NCBI GenBank assembly: GCA_947253135.1 | Contig: CAMXYS010000107.1 | Location: forward strand, 1 to 5,258 | Source of the DNA: an uncultured Clostridia bacterium | Lineage (GTDB): Bacteria; Bacillota; Clostridia; Saccharofermentanales; Fastidiosipilaceae | Length of the DNA: 5,258 nucleotides | Direction: 5' to 3' | Shown: piece by piece, positions 1 to 5,258 of the stretch | How positions within the stretch are numbered: position 1 is the first letter of the stretch | How the letters are laid out: each line of letters begins with the position of its first letter | Notes under the pieces: model-generated | Told to the model about the DNA's origin: nothing | Seen by the model: the letters and a program-made list of their open reading frames with translations, nothing else | The model's database searches: none | Made by a program: the position numbers and the translations under genes

Positions 1-1794
1 TTTTTTACCAAGGGCCGCTAGCTGTTCTTCGACGAAGGCCTTGATATTTAAGGCCGTCAACTCGGGTGAAGCGTGGGCGCCGGCCCCCGGCTCGGCTATG
101 ATTTCGTCACAGATGCCCAATTCCGTCAAGTCAGCAGCAGTAATTCTGGCCACGTCCGCCGCCTCCATCTCTCGAGCCGGATCCTTCCACAACAAGGAGG
201 CGAAACCGCGAGGAGAAATAACTGAGAAAATAGCATTGCTCAACATCCCCAAGCGGTCACAGACCGTCAAAGCCAAGGCGCCGCCGCTGCCGCCTTCACC
301 GATCACGACACTGACGACCGGCACTGCAATCGCCATACTCTCCATCAAGGTGCGGGCAATCGCCTCACCTACCCCTCTCTCTTCAGCTCCTACGCCACAA
401 TAAGCGCCGGGCGTATCAACTAAATAGATAATCGGTCGGTTGAATTTTTCCGCCTGTCGAGCCAAGCGCATCAACTTGCGATAACCTTCGGGGTGGGCCA
501 TGGCGAAGTTGGTGCGATTGTTTTCTCGCAAATCAAGTCCTTTGTGGTGGCCAATAACTGTGACCGGCCGGCCGTTCAAGACAGCCAGACCACCCCAGAT
601 GGCCGCATCATCAGCAAAAAGGCGATCGCCGTGCAACTCCAGTGCAGCGTCAAAGATGAGCGGTAGATATTGCATAATATTAGGGCGATCCTTTTCCCTG
701 ATTAAATTCAAACAGGCTGAACCGGTCCGCCTAGGTGCCTCCGCCTCCGGGTCACCTGCTTCTTTCATCAGATTTTCTCTTTGCTCTGCTGTCAACCCGA
801 TGAGCCATTGCGGCGAGCGGATATCTTCGGCCGCATCAATCAAGCGGTCACTGCCGGCTGCAAATTGTTCGTGATGGAACAGCAGACACTCAGACAAAAC
901 ATCACGCATATCCTCGCGCTGCACAATTAAGTCCAGAAAACCATGATCTTCTAAAAACTCGGCTCGCTGGAAGTCTTCCGGCAGCCGTTCAGAGATCGTG
1001 CCTTCAATTACCCGCCGCCCGGCAAAACCGATCAAGGTACCGGGTTCCGCCAAGATAATATCGCCCAGGCTGGCAAAAGAAGCGGTCACACCGCCGGTTG
1101 TAGGATCTGTCATCACGCTGATATAAAGCAGGCCGGCCGCTGAATGAGCACCGACAGCCGCAGATGTCTTGGTCATCTGCATCAAAGACAAAATGCCCTC
1201 CTGCATCCGGGCACCCCCGGAAGTCGTAAACAAGATGACCGGCAAGTGTCGCTCCGTCGCATATTCAAAGCACCGCGTCACCTTTTCGCCCACTACAGAC
1301 CCCATGGAAGCCATCATAAAGCGGTTATCCATAGCCCCGATGACACAGGGCAGCCCTTTGATCGTACCGACGCCAGTGACAATAGCCTCTTTTAGTCCGG
1401 TCTTATATTGTAAAGAGCGAATTTTTTCGGCATAACCTTCATGCTCGAGGGGGTTTAAGGTCTTTAAATCGCGGTCCATTTCCTTAAAGGAGCCCTTGTC
1501 CACCACCAGATTGATGCGTTCCCAGGCGCTGATGCGAAAGTGGTGTCCGCAAAAAGAACAGACACTGTGCCTTTTTTCAAACTCATCTTTAAAAACCACG
1601 CCGTCACATTCCGGGCACTTGATCCACATGTCATCCGGGATCGGCTGGCGGTAAGAATAGGCCCTGGGTTTGGGTACGGCATCGCCGGGGCGGATGGTCT
1701 TTTTGTCCTCGGCCGCCTGGTTTAAGGCCTTGGCGTCTGACAAAAGCGCCTCTTCCTCAATACGTTTGCGCAACCGGTCCGATAAAGTGCTCAT
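1..1794 (-). CDS. accDA: Fused acetyl-CoA carboxylase carboxyltransferase, beta (AccD) plus alpha (AccA), 3' end outside the window
   Basis: This carboxyltransferase moves the carboxyl group from carboxybiotin on AccB to acetyl-CoA, giving malonyl-CoA in the cytosol. I translated the frame by hand: 598 codons run from the ATG at 1794 to the window edge without a stop, so AccD and AccA are one polypeptide. The AccD half has a zinc ribbon (C60, C63, C79, C82, with the usual 15-residue spacing), SGGARMQ at 192-198, TDPTTGGV at 229-236 and GFAGRRVIE at 256-264. A poorly conserved linker at about 306-352 replaces the helical N-terminus of standalone AccA. The AccA half has ELHGDR at 386-391, HPEGYRK at 434-440, DTPGAY at 460-465 and GEGGSGGALA at 499-508. 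It departs from the usual alpha consensus at A431, A433, C466, T510, C512, R529 and G570/A571. Standalone subunits are near 300 residues each, so only a short tail should be missing. The gene starts 4 nt after accC, which suggests coupled translation. Confidence 0.95.
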   Translation of the reverse strand, partial: MSTLSDRLRKRIEEEALLSDAKALNQAAEDKKTIRPGDAVPKPRAYSYRQPIPDDMWIKCPECDGVVFKDEFEKRHSVCSFCGHHFRISAWERINLVVDKGSFKEMDRDLKTLNPLEHEGYAEKIRSLQYKTGLKEAIVTGVGTIKGLPCVIGAMDNRFMMASMGSVVGEKVTRCFEYATERHLPVILFTTSGGARMQEGILSLMQMTKTSAAVGAHSAAGLLYISVMTDPTTGGVTASFASLGDIILAEPGTLIGFAGRRVIEGTISERLPEDFQRAEFLEDHGFLDLIVQREDMRDVLSECLLFHHEQFAAGSDRLIDAAEDIRSPQWLIGLTAEQRENLMKEAGDPEAEAPRRTGSACLNLIREKDRPNIMQYLPLIFDAALELHGDRLFADDAAIWGGLAVLNGRPVTVIGHHKGLDLRENNRTNFAMAHPEGYRKLMRLARQAEKFNRPIIYLVDTPGAYCGVGAEERGVGEAIARTLMESMAIAVPVVSVVIGEGGSGGALALTVCDRLGMLSNAIFSVISPRGFASLLWKDPAREMEAADVARITAADLTELGICDEIIAEPGAGAHASPELTALNIKAFVEEQLAALGKK

Positions 1795-1798
1795 CCTT

Positions 1799-3166
1799 TT
1801 AGTCTCCTTGCAGGTCATTTATGATTTGCGGTAATTTGCGGTTTAGATAGCCGATATCATATTCGCCCGAAATAAATTCCGGATCCCGCAAGATGGCCAG
1901 GTGAAAATCAATATTGGTCGGTACCCCGTCGACTAAAAATTCAGTCAAAGCACGGCGCATGCGGGAAATCGCTTCTGCCCGTGTCGGCGCATGGACAATC
2001 ACCTTAGCCAGCATCGAATCGTAGTAAGGCGGTATCGTGTAACCTTGATAAATGGCCGAATCAATCCTTACACCGATGCCACCGGGAACCATCAAAGTCT
2101 TAATTTTACCCGGGTGAGGTAAAAAATTGTTGAGCGGATCTTCTGCATTAATCCGACACTCAATGGCATGGCCGTTAAAATGGATTTCGCCTTGTGTCTT
2201 AGACAAGCGATAGCCGGCGGCCACCCGAATCTGCTCCTTGATCAAATTGCTCGAGGTGATGGCCTCGGAGATAGGGTGCTCGACCTGGATGCGAGTATTC
2301 ATTTCCATAAAATAAAAATTGCGGTTCCGGTCAACTAAAAACTCAATGGTACCGGCCCCTTCATAACCTACGGCCTGGGCCAAGCGCACAGCTACTTCAC
2401 CCATCTCTTTGCGCAGACGGTTGTCAACAAAAGGTGAGGTGGCCTCTTCCAGCATTTTCTGATTGCGGCGCTGGATCGAGCAGTCACGGTCACCAAAGTG
2501 CACTACATTGCCATAGCGGTCGGCCATAATTTGCACTTCCACATGGCGCGGATCCTCCACAAACCGTTCAATATAAACCCGGTCATCGCCAAAGGCCGCC
2601 TTCGCTTCGGACCGAGCTGCCAAATAAGCATTTTCCAACTCGTGAGCCGCCATCGCCACCCGCATCCCCCGGCCGCCGCCGCCACTGGCCGCCTTGACCA
2701 TCACAGGATAGCCGACCTCAGCCCCCAGCTCCTTGGCCTCAGCCAAAGTGGGGACCACATCTTTGGTGCCGGGCGTGATCGGCACCCCCGCCTCAGCTGC
2801 CGTCTTGCGGGCTGTCGCCTTATCACCCAGCAGCCGCATTGCCTCGGCGGAGGGCCCGATAAAGCTGATATGGAGTTTTTCGCACATCGTTGCAAAAACC
2901 GGATTTTCCGACAAAAAGCCAAAACCGGGATGGATGGCCTCCGCCCCGGTGATGGAACAGGCGGCCAATATAGCCTGAGCATTTAAATAACTCTGCGGCA
3001 AGGCGGCCGGTCCTATACAAATGGCTTCGTCCGCCAGTTGCGTGTGGAGGGCATCTCGGTCCGCTTCGGAATACACAGCCACACTTCTGATGCCCATCTC
3101 CCGGCAAGCCCTGATAATAGTAACGGCAATTTCGCCGCGATTTGCGATTAAGATTTTCCTGAACAT
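1799..3166 (-). CDS. accC: Biotin carboxylase subunit of acetyl-CoA carboxylase
   Basis: AccC is the ATP-grasp enzyme that carboxylates biotin on AccB using bicarbonate and ATP. The 455-residue protein is complete and close to the family length of about 450. Visible parts are the N-terminal ANRGEIA (8-14), HPGFGFLSEN (79-88), K116, the glycine-rich ATP loop SGGGGRGM (161-168) with K158 just before it, E200, HVEVQ (208-212), QRRNQK (232-237), E275, EMNTRIQVEHP (288-298) with E288, N290, R292 and E296, and CRINAED (337-343) with R338. The last residue aligns with the catalytic Arg338 of E. coli AccC by residue-by-residue comparison from memory, so all core catalytic residues appear present. Two changes stand out. 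Residue 16 is Thr where Arg is usual, and the segment after VEHP reads ISEAITSSN instead of the common VTEMITG-D form. The ATG at 3166 has GGAG at 3172-3175, 5 nt upstream. It sits between fabZ (82-nt gap) and accDA (4-nt gap). Confidence 0.98.
   Translation of the reverse strand: MFRKILIANRGEIAVTIIRACREMGIRSVAVYSEADRDALHTQLADEAICIGPAALPQSYLNAQAILAACSITGAEAIHPGFGFLSENPVFATMCEKLHISFIGPSAEAMRLLGDKATARKTAAEAGVPITPGTKDVVPTLAEAKELGAEVGYPVMVKAASGGGGRGMRVAMAAHELENAYLAARSEAKAAFGDDRVYIERFVEDPRHVEVQIMADRYGNVVHFGDRDCSIQRRNQKMLEEATSPFVDNRLRKEMGEVAVRLAQAVGYEGAGTIEFLVDRNRNFYFMEMNTRIQVEHPISEAITSSNLIKEQIRVAAGYRLSKTQGEIHFNGHAIECRINAEDPLNNFLPHPGKIKTLMVPGGIGVRIDSAIYQGYTIPPYYDSMLAKVIVHAPTRAEAISRMRRALTEFLVDGVPTNIDFHLAILRDPEFISGEYDIGYLNRKLPQIINDLQGD
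1804..1809 (-). promoter_or_regulatory. Shine-Dalgarno of accDA
   Basis: The minus strand reads AAGGAG here, 9 nt before the ATG at 1794. The site lies inside the last codons of accC, which end at 1799. This supports the ATG at 1794 as the start, and the overlap suggests that ribosomes finishing accC reinitiate on accDA. Confidence 0.8.
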
Positions 3167-3248
3167 GAAGTCTCCACCCCGTCTTCTAAGTATTAGGACC
3201 CCTCGTCCGGCAAGCCAAGCGGCCCCTTATCTACCGGGTCAATTCCCC

Positions 3249-3680
3249 CTAATCGGCCTCAACGGCAAAAGTCATTTCGGCTGAACAGGCCAACTCATCG
3301 CCGACATAGGCACGACCGGTTCCCTTGCCGACGGTTCCGCGCAAGCTATCAACGGTCATCTCCAAACGCAGAGTATCACCCGGCAAAACCTTGCGCCGGA
3401 AGCGCACATTGTTCATCCGGCCAAAATAAGCAGTTTTGCCTCTGTAAGCCTCCTGCGACAGCAGACATACAGCGCCGGCCTGGGCGATGGCCTCGACAAT
3501 CAAAACACCCGGCATAATCGGTTCATTCGGAAAGTGTCCCCTAAAATAAGCCTCATCCGGGCGCACATGTTTTAAGGCGACCACATGTCGGTCAGACATT
3601 TCCAACACTTCATCAACTAGTAAAAAAGGTTCCCGGTGGGGGATGACGGCCTTAATGCCGTCTTGGTCCAAAAGTGCCAT
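3249..3680 (-). CDS. fabZ: (3R)-hydroxyacyl-ACP dehydratase, hot-dog fold
   Basis: FabZ removes water from 3-hydroxyacyl-ACP to give trans-2-enoyl-ACP in each elongation round. The 143-residue length is typical of FabZ and shorter than FabA (about 170). The family pattern is clear: IPHREPFLLVDEV at 13-25, then YFRGHFPNEPIMPGVL at 45-60 with the catalytic His49, and EAIAQAG at 63-69 with the catalytic Glu63. The second half has the usual FGRMNNVRFRRKVLPGD at 86-102. The ATG at 3680 is preceded by AAGGAG (3686-3691) with 5-nt spacing, so the start is secure. It sits between accB and accC, the standard place in Bacillota fab operons, but it is the only gene here with sizeable gaps on both sides (64 nt and 82 nt). 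A FabN-type isomerase/dehydratase is possible, but sequence reading alone cannot separate that from plain FabZ. Confidence 0.97.
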   Translation of the reverse strand: MALLDQDGIKAVIPHREPFLLVDEVLEMSDRHVVALKHVRPDEAYFRGHFPNEPIMPGVLIVEAIAQAGAVCLLSQEAYRGKTAYFGRMNNVRFRRKVLPGDTLRLEMTVDSLRGTVGKGTGRAYVGDELACSAEMTFAVEAD

Positions 3681-3744
3681 AATTTCTCCTTAATCGACGA
3701 GCCACTGCCGGGGCATCCTCGCACCGTCAACTGGCCGCGAGTCC

Positions 3745-4203
3745 TTATTTTATGCGCAGCAAGGCCTGTCCGTACTCAACTTTTTCACCGTCGGATACCA
3801 AAATTTCAGTGACCTCACCGTCTTTTTCACAAACCACTTCATTCATTAACTTCATGGCCTCAATAATGCAAAGGACATCTCCCTTTTTAACACTTTTGCC
3901 GACCTCAACATAAGGTTCATGATCCGGCGAAGCAGCGGCATAAAAGACCCCGACAACCGGCGAGGTAATGAGGTCCCCCTCACCTGCAGGCCGCTCTTCA
4001 CCGACGGTGCTGTCGGCAGTTTCGTCGGTCAGCCCAGCAGGCGCTGCCACAGCCGGTGCTGCCGGACCGGCTGTGGCAACAGCCCCCGTCTGACCGGCCA
4101 GTCGCGACAAGGATAACTCGACCCCCTCGCCATTCCAGCTCAGTTCTGTGATCCCCTGGCGGTTCATCTCAGCCATGAGTTCTTTGACTTGTTCAACATT
4201 CAT
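3745..4203 (-). CDS. accB: Biotin carboxyl carrier protein of acetyl-CoA carboxylase (BCCP)
   Basis: AccB carries biotin between AccC and the carboxyltransferase. The protein is 152 residues from the ATG at 4203, usual for BCCP. The N-terminal region (1-36) has the family pattern MNVEQVKELM followed by an LSWNGEGVELSLSR strand. An Ala/Pro-rich flexible linker follows (about 40-75). The biotinyl domain starts at SPVVGVFYAAASPDHEPYV (81-99, including the thumb region found in acetyl-CoA carboxylase BCCPs) and holds the biotinylation motif EAMKLMNE, with the modified lysine at K118. A longer in-frame start at 4281 would add 26 residues, but these lie inside fabF and do not resemble BCCP. The family N-terminus and the GAGGAG at 4214-4219 both point to 4203. 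The gene begins 7 nt after the fabF stop. A perfect 13-bp inverted repeat lies in the linker-coding part. Confidence 0.97.
   Translation of the reverse strand: MNVEQVKELMAEMNRQGITELSWNGEGVELSLSRLAGQTGAVATAGPAAPAVAAPAGLTDETADSTVGEERPAGEGDLITSPVVGVFYAAASPDHEPYVEVGKSVKKGDVLCIIEAMKLMNEVVCEKDGEVTEILVSDGEKVEYGQALLRIK
4045..4078. repeat. 13-bp perfect inverted repeat inside accB
   Basis: Bases 4045-4057 are the exact reverse complement of 4066-4078, separated by 8 nt (4058-4065). The arms are GC-rich and encode accB residues around 43-46 and 50-53 in the Ala/Gly/Pro linker. In the mRNA this would form a stable hairpin. No run of U follows it on the coding strand, so it is not a classical intrinsic terminator. 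Part of the symmetry may simply reflect GCC/GGC-type codons in a low-complexity linker. Confidence 0.75.
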
Positions 4204-4210
4204 GATCGAA

Positions 4211-5258
4211 CTACTCCTCGTATTTAGCCAGGCATAGGGTACCGTTGTGGCCACCGAAGCCCAATGAGTTGGTGAGTGCATAGCGGATATCTAACGGACG
4301 GTTTCCGGCTGTCGTATAGTCCAGATCGCAATCCGGATCAGGCTCTTGATAGCCAATCGTCTGATGGATGAGACTATGTTTAATAGACAGGCAAGTGACA
4401 ATAGCCTCCACGGCGCCGGCCCCGCCTAACAAGTGCCCCGTCATGGACTTGGTTGAATTAATGGCCACCCGACGGGCATCCGCTTCACCCAGGGCCAACT
4501 TGATCGCCCCGGTCTCATACTTATCGTTGAGCGGCGTGCCGGTGGCATGGGCGTTGATGTAATCCACCTCAGCCGGTCCAATGCCGGCCTCCGCCATCGC
4601 CAATTGCATCGCCTTAGCCGCTGACACTCCGTCCGGAGCGGGGCTCGTGATGTGATAGGCGTCGCAGGTGGCACCATAACCCACAATCTCACCCAAAATT
4701 TCGGCCCCTCTGGCCCGGGCCGTCTCCAGGGCCTCAAGCACTAAAACACCCCCGCCTTCGCCCAGGATAAATCCGCTGCGTCTGGCATCAAAAGGCAGGC
4801 AAGCCGTGGCCGGGTCGCTTTCTTTGGACAGGGCTGTCATATTGGCAAAGCCCGCCATTGCCACCCGCGAGACAGCGGCCTCGGTGCCGCCGGTAACACA
4901 AGCATCCAAGTAGCCGTCCGCCACCTTGCGGAAAGCTTCACCGATCGAGTGAGTGCTGGAAGCACAAGCACTGGTGACGGTATAGTTGTCACCTCGGAAA
5001 TTATAGTCCATGGCGATGTAGCCGGGGGCTATGTTGGCAATCATTTTAGGGATAAAAATTGGCGACACCCGGCCGGGTCCGAACTTGTCCAGCTTGAGCA
5101 CTTCCTCCTCCAAGGTGGTAATGCCGCCGACACCGCTGCCGAAAATGACACCGACGCGGTCCGGATCATAGGCCTCATTTTCCGCCAAACCGGCTTGCTT
5201 GACCGCCTCCCGGGCCGCCACCAAGGCAAATTGGGTAAAGCGGTCCAGCCGCCTGGCC
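4211..5258 (-). CDS. fabF: 3-oxoacyl-ACP synthase II (KAS II), 5' end outside the window
   Basis: FabF condenses malonyl-ACP with a growing acyl-ACP and is the elongating condensing enzyme. The visible part has 348 complete codons of an expected 410 or so. It starts at ARRLDRFTQFA, which matches the conserved region near residue 60 of FabF, so about 60 N-terminal residues lie beyond 5258. In fragment numbering the thiolase-fold catalytic triad is present: Cys98 in TSACASSTHS (codon 4964-4966), His237 in NAHATGTPLND (codon 4547-4549) and His275 in MTGHLLGGAGA (codon 4433-4435). The conserved Lys270 of STKSMTG is also present. The C-terminus has the usual NSLGFGGHN loop and ends in AKYEE. The Cys-His-His set separates it from FabH (Cys-His-Asn). 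A TTG near 5224 can be mistaken for the start, but homology continues straight through it. accB follows after 7 nt. Confidence 0.97.
   Translation of the reverse strand, partial: ARRLDRFTQFALVAAREAVKQAGLAENEAYDPDRVGVIFGSGVGGITTLEEEVLKLDKFGPGRVSPIFIPKMIANIAPGYIAMDYNFRGDNYTVTSACASSTHSIGEAFRKVADGYLDACVTGGTEAAVSRVAMAGFANMTALSKESDPATACLPFDARRSGFILGEGGGVLVLEALETARARGAEILGEIVGYGATCDAYHITSPAPDGVSAAKAMQLAMAEAGIGPAEVDYINAHATGTPLNDKYETGAIKLALGEADARRVAINSTKSMTGHLLGGAGAVEAIVTCLSIKHSLIHQTIGYQEPDPDCDLDYTTAGNRPLDIRYALTNSLGFGGHNGTLCLAKYEE
4214..4219 (-). promoter_or_regulatory. Shine-Dalgarno of accB, decides its start
   Basis: The minus strand reads GAGGAG here, 10 nt before the ATG at 4203. It also encodes the two C-terminal Glu codons of fabF, directly before the fabF stop at 4211-4213. 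It supports 4203 over the longer in-frame start at 4281, and it ties accB initiation to the end of fabF translation. Confidence 0.8.

Noticed and set aside
41..874. Plus-strand open frames at 41-403 and 500-874
   Set aside because: They are antisense to the conserved AccA half of accDA and have low-complexity composition typical of shadow frames.
780..880. Possible hidden frameshift or stop at the AccD-AccA junction
   Set aside because: I translated every codon across the junction in one frame and found no stop. Motifs on both sides are in phase, so this is a true fusion as given.
1464..1682. A 72-residue minus-strand frame
   Set aside because: It overlaps the AccD zinc ribbon region in a different frame from accDA, which reads through without interruption.
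2498..2986. A 162-residue open frame on the plus strand
   Set aside because: It lies wholly antisense to accC, whose protein is strongly conserved. The product has no recognisable domain and I see no convincing ribosome site.
3698..3721. Short hairpin (CGAG...CTCG with an inner TGCC/GGCA) in the accB-fabZ gap
   Set aside because: The stem is interrupted by unequal internal loops and has no U-run, so it is not convincing as a terminator or regulatory structure.
1..5258. A new biological system, mobile element, CRISPR array or RNA gene
   Set aside because: Almost all of the window is conserved fatty-acid synthesis coding sequence on one strand. I saw no repeat arrays, transposase motifs, tRNA-like cloverleaf or rRNA-like stretches.

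Overview
This window is one strand-consistent piece of a bacterial type II fatty-acid synthesis operon. Every gene is on the minus strand, so transcription runs from high to low coordinates. In that order the genes are fabF (5' end cut off by the window), accB, fabZ, accC, and an accD-accA fusion (3' end cut off by the window). Together they encode all four functions of acetyl-CoA carboxylase (biotin carrier, biotin carboxylase, beta and alpha carboxyltransferase). They also encode two elongation-cycle enzymes, the condensing enzyme FabF and the dehydratase FabZ.

The order fabF-accB-fabZ-accC-accD-accA is the arrangement known from Bacillota such as Clostridium and Streptococcus. The protein signatures agree with this, for example GFAGRRVIE in the AccD half and Bacillota-like AccC and FabZ. 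The moderately high GC content and the fused carboxyltransferase suggest a clostridial or Negativicutes-like lineage rather than Bacillus or Streptococcus. The sequence does not allow a genus call. fabK, fabD and fabG would be expected upstream, beyond position 5258.

Layout: 5258-4211 fabF; 7-nt gap; 4203-3745 accB; 64-nt gap; 3680-3249 fabZ; 82-nt gap; 3166-1799 accC; 4-nt gap; 1794-1 accDA. Each gene start has a Shine-Dalgarno sequence. No terminator or strong promoter was seen, and there is no gene-free stretch over 300 bases. The open frames on the plus strand are shadows of these genes.

Functionally, AccC carboxylates the biotin on AccB, AccDA passes the carboxyl group to acetyl-CoA to give malonyl-CoA, and FabF and FabZ act in acyl-ACP elongation. 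I do not see a new kind of biological system here. The points worth a second look are the fused AccDA with an unusual AccA half, a Thr at a normally Arg dimer-interface position of AccC, and a perfect 13-bp inverted repeat inside the accB linker.
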